DNA from: Cryptomeria japonica
Taxonomy: Eukaryota > Streptophyta > Pinopsida > Cupressales > Cupressaceae
Direction of reading: 5' to 3'
Assembly: GCF_030272615.1 (NCBI RefSeq)
Contig: NC_081412.1
Location: forward strand, 670,246,852 to 670,310,851
Length of the DNA stretch: 64,000 nt
Under the pieces are notes generated by a model. That model was given only the letters and a program-made list of their open reading frames with translations, did no database searches and had not been told where the DNA came from. Position numbers and translations under genes: made by a program. Below are positions 48,017 through 61,150 of the stretch, piece by piece. How positions within the stretch are numbered: the first letter of the stretch is position 1; the number at the start of each line of letters is the position of its first letter.

Positions 48017-51000
48017 TTAGTTCACCTCTCGAAGGGGAAACACCCCTAATTCACCTCTTAAATAGGTAAATGTAGCCTTTGGTAGAGGCATGGTGAATAT
48101 ATCTGCTAATTGCTCCTTACTGGAAACATGTTCCAATACAACCTCTTTGTTATGAACTTTCTCCCTCAAGAAATGATACTTGTGCTCGAAGTGCTTGGTT
48201 CTAGCATGCAATACCAAATTCTTGGAAATATTAATTGCACTTGTGTTATCATAAAATATACTCACCGGTTTAGATATAGGTACTTTGAAACCACTTAATA
48301 CATGCTTCACCCAAATTGTCTAAGTACAATTCATAAATGCTACTGTATATTCTACTTTTGTTGTGGACTGAGAAATACAACTCTGCTTCTTGCTCATCCA
48401 TGAGACTAGTCTACCACCAAGAAAGAATGCACCACCAGTTGTGCTCTTCCAGTCATTCACATTACCAGCCTAATCGGCATCGATAAACACTTTGAGATTG
48501 AAGTCATTATTGTATGGATACCACAATCCATAATCTATAGTTCCCTTCAGATATCTAAGAATCCGCTTAACTGCTACCAAGTGGGATTCTCTTGGAATTT
48601 TCTGAAAATGTGCAACAATGCCCACTGCATGTGAAATGTTTGGTCTGCTTTGTATGACATAGTGCAATTTATCAATCATTGACCGGTATTCCTTCTTATT
48701 CAACAATGTTGAATCATCTTCTTTTGACAATTTACAACCGGTCATCATCAGTGTACCAACCGGTTTGTTGTCTTCCATGCCAAAGGACTTCAACACCTCT
48801 TTTACATACTTGGACTGAGTGATAAAGATACCATCTTTCATTTGTTAAATCTATAGTCCAATGAAGAACTTAATCTCTCTGATTAGTGACATCTCAAACT
48901 CCTTCTTCATTTCATCTACAAACGCATGGCTCATCTTATCATCTCCACCAAAAATTATGTCATCAACAAACACTTCACAGATCAGAATTTGATCTCCTTC
49001 TGACTTTAGATAGATATTGCTATCTTCACTTGTTATTTCACATCCAATCTTCATAAGATGGGAGTGTCATTCATACCATTCTCTTGGTGCTTGCTTCAAT
49101 CCATACAAGGCTTTATGTAGCCTACACACCATATCATTGTCTTATGATAGGGCAAACCCATCTGGTTTCTCTATATACACTTCTTCTTCAAGTATTACAT
49201 TCAGGAATGCAGATTTTACATCCATCTGATACACTTTAAATCCCTTGAAGGCTACCTATGCAAGTAGCATTTGAACTCCTTCCAATCTAGCTACTGGAGC
49301 AAAGGTTTCTCCATAGTTTTCTCCTTCTTCTTGAGCATATCCCTTACATACCAATCTTGCTTTGTTTCTTACCATTGTGTCATCTTCATTCAGCTTGTTT
49401 CTAAAAACCTATTTGGTGCCAATAACATTTTTGTGCTCAAGTCTAGGTACCAAAGACCATGTACCATTCTTTTCTATCTGGTCCAGTTCCTCTTCCATAG
49501 CCTTAATACAGTCTTCATCTTTGTGTGCCTCTTTAAATGTTTTGGGCTCAAATTCAGAAACCATGCAAGAATTCACTTTGACCTTTCTTCTTGTAAGTAT
49601 TCCTTCATCCTTATCCCCTATGATTTTCTTTGGATCATAATGTAGATTTACATACCTAGGAATGATCTTAGCCGATTCCTCTTTCTTTTCCTCTTCATCC
49701 CCATCTTCATCTTTATCTACCTCAACATCTACTGGTGTAGGAGCATTGTTACTTGTACTTGGTTGTTTTGCAATCGGTTCCTAGAAGGTTACACCCAGTT
49801 CATCTACCACTCGCTCACTGTCAGTTTCCTCAGGTTTCTCAGAGTTTTCATAAACTCTAACATTAATACTTTCAACAATTCTCTGATTCCTATTGTTAAA
49901 ACACTTGAGAGCTTTGCTCTTGGTGGAATACCCTAGGAATATTCCTTCATCACATTTTGCATCAAACTTTCTCTGGTGTTCACTTCTCTTGATATAACAC
50001 TTTCTACCAAATACTCTAAAGTATCTTACTACTAGAGTCTTATTGGTCCAATACTCATAAGGAGTTTTATCCTTACCTTTCTTGATGAGTACCCGGTTCA
50101 TAGTGTATACTGCAGTGCTCACCGCTTCTCTCCAAAAAGTGTGAGCAACCTTCCCTTGAATCAGCATCATTTTAGATGCTTCAACTACAGTCTGGTTGTT
50201 CCTTTCTACTAGGCCATTCTATTGTGGAGTGTGGGGGGTAGACCATTGCCTCTTGATGTCATTCTCTTCATAGTACTTATTAAATTCACCAGAATTGAAC
50301 TCACCTCCTTGGTCGGATCTAAGGCATTTAATCCTCTTATGGCTTTCCTTTTCAACTAGTGCTCTAAAGGCTTTAAACTTTCCAAAAGCTTCAGATTTGT
50401 CTTTCAAGAATGTGACCCACATCATTCTTGAGCAATCATCAGTAAGAATCATAAAGTATCTATCTCCCTGAACACTCCTAGTTTTCATAGGACCACAAAA
50501 ATCAGCATGCACAAGATCAAGTAAATTATCTATTGTGAAAGAATTGCCTTTGAATGTTGAGGAAGACATTTTCCCCAGTTGACATTCTCTGCACAAAGGA
50601 TTCTTTGGTTTGTTCAGCACAGGCAATCCTCTAACTACCTTGATCTTACTGGCCTTCACAATATTATCAAAATTTACATGGCAGAGTCTCCTATGCCATA
50701 TCCAACTATCATCAAACTTAGCCATTAGACATTGACTGATATTTGTATTTAACTGAAATAAGTTACCTTTGGTCTGCATACCGGTGGCCATCAGTTCACC
50801 ACTCTTTCCTTTTATTTTGCACACTCCATCTTTGAATTCCAGAGTGAGTCCTTTATCATTCAGCTAGGCAACACTCAAAAGGTTATTCCTAAGACCTTCT
50901 ACCCAATACACATTATCAGCACTGCTTTTTCAATTTAGAGAGATGGACCCTTTGCCTTTTACCATACATGGTGCATCATTACCGAATCGGACCACACCTC

Positions 51001-52111
51001 CATCGTACTCTTCCAGAGATAGAAACTTTCTCAGGTAACCAGTCATGTGGTGAGAACATCCACTATCAATAATCCACTCATTATAATTATCAAAGCGGGA
51101 GGAAAGAGCCTTCTTGTCTAACACATCTTTCTTAATGGCTATGAACACTATGTCTTTGCTTTCTTCATCTTCTAATTAATCATCAATGACACCTTCATTG
51201 ACTGCAACAAGATAGTTTCTCCTATTTCCTCCTTTGAACTTTTTAAACTTCTCTGGTTTGTCCTTATTATCACTATTAGGATAGTTGACAACAATGTGTC
51301 CTATCCTATTGCAAGAAAAACATTTCGAAGGGAGCTTACCTTTGTATTTTCCAGTTCTCTTAGGATGTCTATTGGCAAGAAGAGCTTCAAACTCCATCAG
51401 GATCTCCTCATCATCCATATCTTTTCTTTGTCTAGGTTCATAGCTAGTACCAACTTCTTTTCCCTTTCTTGATAGTGTAGCAGATGCTCTAAAGGTTGAT
51501 TTAGTCTTCTGAACACTCCCATCATAACTATTTAGCTCATATGCAGTCAACTTAGCAATGATGGAGTCTAGGGATACCTTTGTCTTGTCAATAGATCTCA
51601 ACTCCTAAATAGCAGCAACCCTTATTGCATAGACCAGTAACAAGGATCTCAAAACTTTACTAACAATAGTGGGATCATCTATTGTACCTTCTGCACTCTT
51701 GATGTATCCAACAACAGTTTTAATTCTTATCCCATATTGTTGAATGGTCTCTCCATTAACCATCCGCATGTATTCAAATTTTTCCCTAAGGCCCTCTTCC
51801 TTACCTTGCTTCACATGATCATTACCGCCATAGATAGTCTCCAGAGTATCCCATACATCTTTGGGGTTGTATTTATCCTAAACATCTATAAACTCAATAT
51901 CAGATAGACTACTGATAAGAGCTTCCATGACTTTCCCATTCTCCTGAATCTCTCTTCTTTGATCATCGGTGAGAGTACTGGTAGGGACAACATAATTATT
52001 CTCAAAATAGTTCCAGTGTTGAGCACCCATGCTTTTAATGTAGATCTTCATTATGTCCTTCCATATCTTAAAGTTATCTCTGTTGAACTTAGGACCTTCC
52101 CTCTTCATCAT
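48017..52111 (-). pseudogene. gag-pol: Copia-2 gag-pol
   Basis: ATG 52111 to a stop at 48019-48017. All open blocks share one frame, so the damage is almost wholly nonsense. Gag: MMKREGPKFNRDNFKIWKD, UBN2 region, knuckle CFSCNRIGHIVVNY. Protease: WIIDSGCSHHM (about 51080). Integrase: CHVNFDNIVK...CRECQLGKM, LVHADFCGPM, LRSDQGGEF. RT region about 49640-48900: MDVKSAFLN and FVDDIIFGGD, with stops at conserved Trp and Gln sites. RNase H ends LGVFPLREVN. Stops at 51602 and 51878 stand where Copia-1 has Gln or a Gln is expected, consistent with C-to-T decay. Confidence 0.9.
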
Positions 52112-52114
52112 TAG

Positions 52115-52182
52115 AATAGGATCTTTTCCTAAAGAGGTTAATCTTATAGCACCGAGGACCTAGAGGACGCTCTGATACCAAT
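52115..52182 (-). promoter_or_regulatory. Primer site and leader of Copia-2
   Basis: TGGTATCAGAGC (52181-52170) followed by a leader with AGGTCCTCGG, GATTAACCTCTTTAGG and AAAAGATCC, parallel to Copia-1. Confidence 0.9.
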
Positions 52183-53214
52183 TGATGAATAATGATGAAT
52201 AGTAAATACCCAATAGGTACTGAGAGGGGGGGGTGAATCAGTATAGACAAAAATTTCTTTGACAACTTAAACTACAAAGACTGCACTAATTGGCAAACAA
52301 CATCACCAACCTAAACCAAGACAATACCAGTAAAACATAGTAATACTATAAAAGACATAAACCGGTAACACGGATCTTCTCAAAACCTAATACCTCATCT
52401 CAATTTCACTTATATGCTTAAGAAATTAATACATTAGAAATACAATGACCATTATATTAGCATGCATTACCGCTTAACAGAAAACACTAAAACATCACAT
52501 GAAAAAGCATCACACATAACACATTGATTTTTCACGTGGAAACCCAACTGGGAAAAACCACGGCGAGGATGAATACCCACAAGTTGTTCTTGAGCTCTTC
52601 TAAAGTGCGCTCTGTTAGGAGCCTAGTCTGGTTAAAGACTTTAGAACAGGTTCTGCTAGGAACCGATCCTGCTAGGGATCACCCGGTTAAGGGTTGGCTA
52701 AATATCTGGTTAGAGGTGAAAACTCTGTTAAAGTTTACCTCGTAAGAGGATTTGAAGAAATCAACGATTTTGAGTCACTCTGTTAAAGGATTTACAAAAA
52801 TCTTGTTAAAGCTACCCGGTAAAGGGATTTTCCAACTATTGAAATGGTTAGAAGTCAACAGGTAATACACTAATTTGATAACAACACTCAATGCCAAGGC
52901 AGATCCACTTCAGTTCCTTTACATCTACAATCACACTCTGTAAATCTCTACTCACTTCTCTAGTCTGGAAAGAATCACCTCACATACATTCATTTTCCAA
53001 CAACTTCGAATGAAAATCATCATCAACCTTATAGACAAAAATTAGGTCAGTGGCCAAAACCTAAAACCCTAAGCATCTAGGTTAACAATACAGTTGGTCC
53101 AATCCTGACCGTTTAATCACATTACATAGGGTAAAACAATCTTGAACAAATCTCAAGACATTCTGCATTGCCTGTTCTTCACCACTTCTAGAAGCTAATA
53201 ACCCATCATGCATT
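52183..53214 (-). repeat. Copia-2 5' LTR, left portion
   Basis: TGATGAATAATGATG start, hairpin motif at about 52216-52245, broken at 53214 by the gypsy derivative. Confidence 0.9.
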
Positions 53215-54337
53215 TGTAGACACTTAAAAATAATTATTTTAATTATTTTTAACTCCTCACATAATTAATTAATTAATTATGTTAATTTAAATTCTTCTCA
53301 ATATTAATTAAATATAATTAATATTGTCACTATAGCATGTGATTGAATTATTTAATAAATCAATCCCTTTCTTTATTCTTCTAAAAAATCAAATCCTCAC
53401 AAATCTTCCTCTTAGCTAATTAATTTTAATTAATTAGTTAACCTACATGATTCCTACAAATTATCTTCTTAATTCATCATTAACCTAATAAATTCTTCTA
53501 GAAACTCTCTAAACTCACTTAACATTATTCTTTTAATTTTTTATTCTCTCCACTCATTCTCTCTCCTAGTCAAATTCTCCTACAAATATTAATCCCACCT
53601 AACATTTCCTCTAATCCTCCTCCTAATGAGTCGTTAATGGCTAATCATCATGATTAGCCACAAAGTCAACTCTTTGTCCCTTTCGTCTAGCCACTAGCTT
53701 TAAATGCTCTTTTTCTAGATGAATGTAAGATTTTCGAAATCTCACATTCCTATAGGCATCCACTCTTCCAAGGAATTTTTAATTCTTTTTTATTCCTCCA
53801 ATCCCCATGATATCCTTTTTTGGAGAATTTTTAATTCCTCCAATGCATCTTGTGGAGTGTGGAGATACGAAATGCCTCTAAGGCATATTTCTTGGTCTCC
53901 ACACCCTCTCTTGGACCTTGTGTGAGCTCACAAGTAAATCCTAGCCCTTCATCTCAAATTCATCCTAGCCATTCATTTTTCTCTCCTCTTCCTATAAAAT
54001 TAGGGCTCCATCCCTTCATTCAAAACATCTTGAAATCCAGTAAGCTTATGCTGCCTTTTTGAGCCCAGGAAATCATCTTGGCAACTTGATTATCTCATCC
54101 TTATCATCTCATCCTTATCATTTGTGCACAATATTGGAGATCCATCCACATCCAACAATCAAAGGAGCACATCAAGTGGAGCATTATCAAGGGGCACCTT
54201 CACTTCATCAAGCTCAATCCGAAGGAGAAGGTAAAATAGCAAGGTGAAATGGTCTTTTCATGATATTTTAGCATTTTGCATACTTATTTCGTTATATTTT
54301 GATCATTTGACCTTTCTAACCTATTTTTCCCTTTTCA
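53215..54337 (+). repeat. 5' LTR of the gypsy derivative
   Basis: 1,123 bp, TGTAGACACT to CCCTTTTCA. Very AT-rich at its start (AATTAATTAA words). The primer site should lie at 54338 (TTTTGGCAGACCCAGTGGGA); tRNA not assigned. Confidence 0.9.
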
Positions 54338-57104
54338 TTTTGGCAGACCCAGTGGGACTCACGTCCCTGAGAACTAATGTTTTGTTTTTTTTTAGGTTTT
54401 TGTGAGTTGTGAGACACAGGTTCCAAAATAGCGCGACGACAGAAAAAAAAATTTATATATATATATATCTTTTTCGTAGGTTCCAGAATCATGGCTCTGC
54501 ATTTATGCGCGATAGCTCCTCCTTATTCTGTTCTATTTCTGGTTTTTTCTTATGTTTTTGTTTCTATTGCAGCACGATAGCTCTGTTATGTGATTTGTTA
54601 TTCGATTTGTTGTCTGCTCTGTTTTAGTATAATCTGTGTGAAAGTAGGAAAGTATGCTCTTGTCTATATAGACAATCAGAAATCCAGACCTTTCATTTTT
54701 CTATTCTATATAGCACGACTGTATGCTCTGATGGCAGGAAAGTGTAAAAATAGGAGAGTATGCTCTTATCTATCTAGACAATTAGAAATCCATACTTTTG
54801 ACACTTTTCTATCTATTTAGTGCTATTGTCTGCTCTATTAAATTTGTTTGAAATTTTTAGGCCCTAACTGTAGTTTGCATTTTTTTTTTTCATTTCCTGT
54901 TATCTGCTCTGTTTAAATATAATCTGTCTGACCACAAGAGAGTGTGAAAGTAGGAGAGTATGCTCTTGTCTATCTAGACAATTAGAAATCCGGACCTTTG
55001 ACATTTTTTTTATTCTGTTTAGTGCGATTGTCTGCTCTATTAAATCTAGGGTTTTTGTCTGCTCTGTTAAAATTTAGGGTTTCTGCTCTGTTAAATTTAG
55101 GGTTTTGTTTCAATAAGAGAGATTCTTCAAGATTTGGCAAATCAGACCAAAAGTTTATTGGGTACGAAGCGTTCACTAGTTTTGGACAAAATGAACCTCT
55201 AAATCAGGCAGAGCTACAAAAAGAGAATAATTTTTGTAGCATAAGTGCATCTTTCTGTTCTGTTAAATTTAGGGTTTCTGTTCTGTTAAATCTAGGGTTT
55301 CTATTATGTTAAATCTAAGGTTAAATCTAGGAGTAAATTTTTTTCTTTTTTTTCGCCATATCTTCTTTATCTTGACTCCATTTTCCTTCAAACTTCACTA
55401 GATTCTTCGCATTGCCATTTTCCACATTTTCTTCCTTGGGGGCCTTATCTCAAAAAACCACTTTTTGAAGCCCAAAATCCCATATTCCTCTATTTTTAGG
55501 GTTTGGCCATAACTTTTTCCCCTTATATCCAATCACCTCCAAATTTTTCTCATATTATCCATCTCCAAATTTTGCTTCTTTGTCCCTCTTGGACAAATTT
55601 TCCCATTCCTTCATCTTTCCTCTAAAATCCTCATTTTACGGTTGCCTATCCCTTGGAAAGTGACAAAAACCTAGTCAAACCCCATTTACCCATCAAAACT
55701 TCCTTCAAATCCACATTTGTCATTAGTAAAAAAAATTTTATTCATGTTTTTCTATTCATTCCCAAAAAATTAAAAAAATTAATATTTTTGTCATTTTATT
55801 GCCTTTTGCAGGACGCTTGTTGAAGACTCCATTTTTTTCAAACTACTAATCAACTTGTTTTGTAGGACGCTTGTTGAAGACTCTATTTTTCAAACTACTA
55901 ATCAAGTTGTTTTGCAGGACGCTTTTTGAAGACTCTATTTTTCAAACTACTAATCAAGTGGTTTTGCAGGTTGTCTAGTTGATTCAACCAAATATTGTGC
56001 ATTTATTTAAATTAGGCACCTAGATATTAATTAAAATGGAATGAATCATTATCTTATGTGTTTTTAAGAAAAGCATAAAGGTAGGAAAGTATGCTCTCGT
56101 CTTACTAGATTATCAGAAATCCAGACCCTCCAACCTTTTCTTGTTTGATTGTGTGTTTACCTCTAGCGGGCTTGCCCTCCCAACTTGCTCTTTGAGAAGG
56201 TAAGAGGAGAACGACCCAAGTGAGTACACCCAGACCTGGGGTTCCCAACTCACTATAATAAATAGGCCATTGACTATGAAAGGGTTAATGGTTGAGGCTA
56301 TATGAGAGTTCACTCTCACATTGGGTGCTTAGTAGGATCCTAGAGATCTCAATCACGCTTGCATGACTACTAAGTTCTTGGTGCTTCGTTGGGCTATAGG
56401 CTTCAATTGCGCTTGCGCAACTTTGAAGGGTAGCTCCTAATGGGAAGACTTACTAAACACCTTGTTCATAGTGGTCAAAAACCTTCTAGTCATTGGTGCA
56501 GGAGGTCGGACCTCCGAAGTGGCCCATATTTTTACGGCCCTTAGTAGAGACACAAAGTTTGCCATGAGGAGTTTTCATGGGAATTGATGCTTGGCTGCCC
56601 CAAAAAGTGAGTGCCATGGAGGGGAGCCAGTGGGGTCAAGCATCTAAGTCTTCGCTTTGGGTAAGCATAGCTGAGAAACCAATTGAGATCCAATGACTAT
56701 TGTCCTTGCCAGCCTTAAGAATGTTGTATATGAGCATGAGTGTCTTTGAGATAATATGCATTTGATCATTGTGTTTGCTTTGTTTGATACATACTTGCTA
56801 AGAGAAGACTAAAAACACATCACTATCCCCAAACACGTTGCAAAAACATTTGTCAAGACACAAACAATTGTCCAAATCATTACCCACACCAAGTCCATTT
56901 TTCATAAGCCCAAGAGAGAAGCTAAGAGTTTATCCTCTACATCAACATTCATGTTTCTCCTTTGAAACACCTGCTATCGTCCAAATCAGGGTGGTCATAT
57001 CCCTTCATACAACTTTCCATTCAAATAGATCCTTCATGTTCATGCCAAAGACACCTAGTCATCAAGTTTTCTTCTAAACCATCACTACCATACCTTCTTC
57101 ATCA
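54338..57104 (+). other. Long leader with diverged internal duplications
   Basis: No coding signal. A segment of about 45 bases (AGTATGCTCTTGTCTATC...AGAAATCC) recurs at about 54650, 54758, 54957 and 56087. CTGTTAAATCTAGGGTTTCT-type words cluster at 55020-55320. A 52-54-bp unit (GGACGCTTGTTGAAGACT) is repeated three times at 55811-55970. 56100-56720 is more GC-balanced and could be a structured part of the leader, but I cannot show it. Confidence 0.6.
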
Positions 57105-58215
57105 ATCATCCTCAAATTTCTTAAGTCCTTTCATCCCAAATTTCTTAGATCCTTTCATCCTCAAATTTCTTAAATCCTTTCATCACAAATTTCTTAAGTC
57201 ATTTCATCCTCAATTTTCTTAAATCCTTTCATCACAAATTTCTCCTCAAATTTCTTAAATTCTTTCATCACAAATTTCTTAAGTCCTTTCATCCTCAAGT
57301 TTCTTAAGTCCTTTCATCACAAATTTCTTAAATCCTTTCATCCTCAAATTTCTTAAGTCCTCTCATCACAAATTTCTTAAGTCCTTTCATCCTCAATTTT
57401 CTTAAATCCTTTCATCACAAATTTCTCCTCAAATTTCTTAAATTCTTTCATCACAAATTTCTTAAGTCCTTTCATCCTCAAGTTTCTTAAATCCTTTCAT
57501 CCTCAAATTTTTTAAGTCCTTTCATCACAAATTTCTTAAGTCTTTTCATCCTCAAATTTCTTAAATCCTTTCATCACAAATTTCTTAAATCCTTTCATCC
57601 TCAAATTTCTTAAATCCTTTCATCCTCAAATTTTTTAAGTCCTTTCATCACAAATTTCTGAAGTCTTTTCATCCTCAAATTTCTTAAATCCTTTCATCAC
57701 AAATTTCTGAAGTCCTTTCATCCTCAAGTTTCTTAAATCCTTTCATCACAAATTTCTTAAATCCTTTCATCCTCAAATTTCTTAAGTCCTTTCATCACAA
57801 ATTTCTTAAATCCTTTCATCCTCAAATTTCTTAAGTCCTTTCATCACAAATTTCTTAAATCCTTTCATCACAAATTTCTTAAGTCCTTTCATCCTCAAAT
57901 TTCTTAAATCCTTTCATCCTCAAATTTCTTAAGTCCTTTCATCACAAACTTCTTAAATCCTTTCATCCTCAAAATTCCTAAATCCTTTCATCACAAATTT
58001 CTTAAGTCCTTTCATCCTCAAATTTCTTAAATCCTTTCATCCTCAAATTTCCTAAATCCTTTCATCCTCAAATTTCTTAAATCCTTTCATCACAAATTTC
58101 TTAAATCCTTTCATCCTCAAATTTCTTAAATCATTTCATCACAAATTTCCTAAGACATTTCATCACAAAGTTCCTAAGTCCTTTCATCACAAATTTCTTA
58201 AGTCATTTCATCAAA
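57105..58215 (+). repeat. 24/25-bp tandem array upstream of gag
   Basis: About 1.1 kb, roughly 45 copies of two alternating units: TTTCATCCTCAAATTTCTTA plus AATCC (25 bp) and TTTCATCACAAATTTCTTAA plus GTCC (24 bp). It ends a few bases before the gag ATG at 58226. Confidence 0.95.
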
Positions 58216-58225
58216 AATATCATGT

Positions 58226-60206
58226 ATGGTCACAACTCGATCCCAAAAGAAAAAGATGGCTGAAAAACAATATGGCATGCCGGACATTGGTGTCCTATAT
58301 GAAGATCCCATGCAAGATCATACACAAAGTGGGCAACCAAGCGATCAAGATTTCAAAGCCAAAATCTTGACATGGTTAACCAAGATGAACTTTGTCCACA
58401 AGTGCAAACTTTTCTAGCGGATTCTTATAACCAAGAGATGATGGAGAAGTTTATTAAACACAATCCTACTGCACTTCTAAAAACTCTTCTTGAACATGGA
58501 GCTCAACTTCCGCTTGAGTTTAATAGATCCACTCTTGCCCAACAACCACAAGGAGACCTCGCTCCCATACAAAGTGCTGCACCTACTATTCAAACTCAAT
58601 CAATTGTAGCCCCATCAATCATCCAAGCTCAATCAATGCCACCCGCGGTACCTCTCACCATGGTCTCCATCCCACCCTCTTCCTCCTTACCATCCATACC
58701 ACTCTCAAATCTGATCTCATCTATTCTCCAACAAACTTCTATACCACCTCCTTCTATTCAACCACATATTTCTATCCCACAAACTTCCCTTCATCCCCAC
58801 AATGTCGCAAATTTTATCTGGGCCATATTCAATCATGTCACAACAGTTGGTGGATTGCAACCAACTATCACACAAACCCCAGCAACATCGGTCATCACAT
58901 CCCATGTTCCCACCTCCTCATCATATCAATATATTGGTGGTAGTGTACCTTCTTTGGTTCATCCAATTCTTGGGGCAAATACAATTCATCATTATCAAAG
59001 TCCACAACAAGACTTCATCAAGGAAATTCAAGACATGAAGAATATCATCAAGGACATGAAAGGAAAGACTAATAAAAGGAAAGCTTACTCATTCAAATAG
59101 TTTTGCCCTTGTCCTTACGACCTGTCTATATAAGTTGCACGTTATCCCCCAGGATTTGAGATCCCCAAATTCACCAAGTATGAAGGCAAAGGAGACCCCC
59201 GCGACCATGTCCAAGAATTCCATATCTTATGCCAAGAAGTCTCCTATAGTGACCTTTATCTTCGCAGACTCTTTCCCAAGAGTCTCACGGGAGACATCCT
59301 GGCATAGTTCTCATCTTTACCACGAGGTTCCATTGTCTCTTTTCTAGACTTGGCAAAAAAATGTGTGGCCCACTATGCATACAACATGGGTAATGATGTT
59401 TCTATGATGGACCTATATAATACAAAATAGAGGCTCGGAGAAACCTTTGCCAATTTCCTACAAAGATGGTGACATCTCATTAAGAAATTCCAATGGGACA
59501 TGCCAGAACAACATCAAATTGAACTATTTCAAAAGAACTTGGTGTCTGAACTTTCAAGACCTTTAATATCTCAATGTATCAAATCCTTCCAGAAATTGAC
59601 TGATAAGGGCCTCGCCCTCGAACATGTCTTGTTGGAGGAAGGAACCTTGAAACATTACCAGAAGTCATCACAAATTTTTCCTCTTATCATAACGACAAGC
59701 CAAAATTCTAGTCTAAAAACAAAAACATGGTCAATGATGGTGTAACTGATGCAAAGTAGGTCCAAACTGTGACCGCTCCCCCAAAATCCACCACCAATAA
59801 TCATTAATTCAACAACCAAAATCAATCTCAGAAACCTCACAACAATGTTTCAATCCAGGGATGACCACCCTGATCGAATAATAGGACTCTAAGAGACTTC
59901 ACTCCTCTTGTTGAGCCTATTGAAGGGGTGTTTCAAAAACTTGTCCAAGCAGGTGTAGTGGTTTTTCCAATCACTCGCCCGTTTGACCCCAATCAACCTA
60001 AACCAAGATGGTATAATGAAAATGAGTATTGTGAATACCATCGTATCAAGGGACATGATACACAAAGGTGTATGAAACTGAAGATCTACATACAAGATCT
60101 CATTGATAGAGGTGAGATTGAAGTAGCAAATGCAAAACCTGGTAATAACAATGACAAACTCAAAATATACCAAGAACCCTTTCCGAAGCATGATAAAGGA
60201 AAATGA
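58226..60206 (+). pseudogene. gag: Gypsy gag of the derivative
   Basis: Starts MVTTRSQKKKMAEKQYGMPD at 58226. A frame change near 58375 leads into 58372-59100, with a long Ser/Pro/Ile-rich linker. The capsid follows from about 59150 (PPGFEIPKFTKYEGKGDPRD, then RRLFPKSLTGDIL), then FQWDMPEQHQIELFQKNL and a knuckle-like CEYHRIKGHDTQRC (about 60030-60075) with LKIYIQDLIDRGEIEVA. Several stops interrupt it. Capsid and knuckle match the gag remnant at 2210-3785. Structural role when intact. Confidence 0.9.
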
Positions 60207-60277
60207 TCATCATCTAATGCGATGGGTTATGACTACGCTAATCATATAATCAGTTTTGATTTTTTTAGTAGGTCTCA

Positions 60278-60463
60278 TTGATTGAACCTATAGACAATCA
60301 TGTCGATGTCATAACCATCCAAGGAGTTAATCCTCCTTCTTCCCAAAATATTGTACCTATCGGCAAACCTGCTGGGGGCATCTGCATCTCCACAGATTTC
60401 CGAGATCTAAATAAAGCTTGTCCTAAAGATGATTTCCCGCTCCCCAATATAGATTTGCCCTAG
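60278..60463 (+). pseudogene. pol: Deletion-junction stub of protease/RT region
   Basis: A 61-residue frame. The first half (DVITIQGVNPPSSQNI) resembles the gag-protease linker; the second is a fragment of RT (STDFRDLNKACPKDDFPLPN) that stops at the point where catalytic motif A would come. The protease, the RT catalytic residues, RNase H and integrase are all missing, so two deletions bracket this fragment. Confidence 0.85.
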
Positions 60464-61150
60464 GGATGACTCCTTCCCTCACCTAGCAACCTAATCCTCC
60501 ATCCTAGTTCTAATCTTGGCAAGAGGTATCATTTGTTAGATTTTGGTAGATCTTTTCATATAAACTTGCATCTTTTGCCCTACGACTGCCTGGGTTCTTC
60601 CATATCTAGGTACGTTATGATAGGTGCATACTGGGGCATATTTCATAGTATGGCATGTTTTGGATCCTTCTTGTATAAATCGGCGACCTGATACTAGTGT
60701 TTATCAACACTTACCTTCTCATGTACAAGAGGTATCGGTGTGTTTGAGGGTTTCCTTGCATGAACCCACAACTTTGTATTAGTGTTTCTTAACACTTTCA
60801 TTGTTGTGTGCAAGAAATTCCTCTTTGTCTGCAAAGTCAGTCCACGCCCTGGGTTTCTCATGGAATCTTGATTTCTATAATCAGTGGTGCAAGTCACTCA
60901 GGGCAACATCAAACTAGGTTGTCTCTCCACATTTGTTGTGCACAAATTCTCACCATCATTCCATCAAATCCTAAACTCAATAATCCCATGGAATTCTTAA
61001 TTGCCCCCATTTTCCTCCGCGGTCTCGCATCTTGTATTCTTCTTTCCAAATACCTCACGACTACTTCATATTTCTTCCTCATTTATCCCTTCCACCATAA
61101 TTTTCCTTCCTCTATTTTTTTTCCTCACATAATCAATTATGATTCTGATT
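60464..61150. other. 3' noncoding region of the derivative
   Basis: No coding domain. Loose repeats (TGTTTATCAACACTT and GTGTTTCTTAACACTTTCA at about 60700 and 60780). Open frames here are not supported. Confidence 0.5.

Noticed and set aside
53719..54062. Frames repeated at 62358-62701
   Set aside because: LTR sequence duplicated in the two LTRs of one element.
57105..58215. CRISPR-like regular repeats
   Set aside because: Units are contiguous with no unique spacers; an ordinary tandem array in a plant retroelement.
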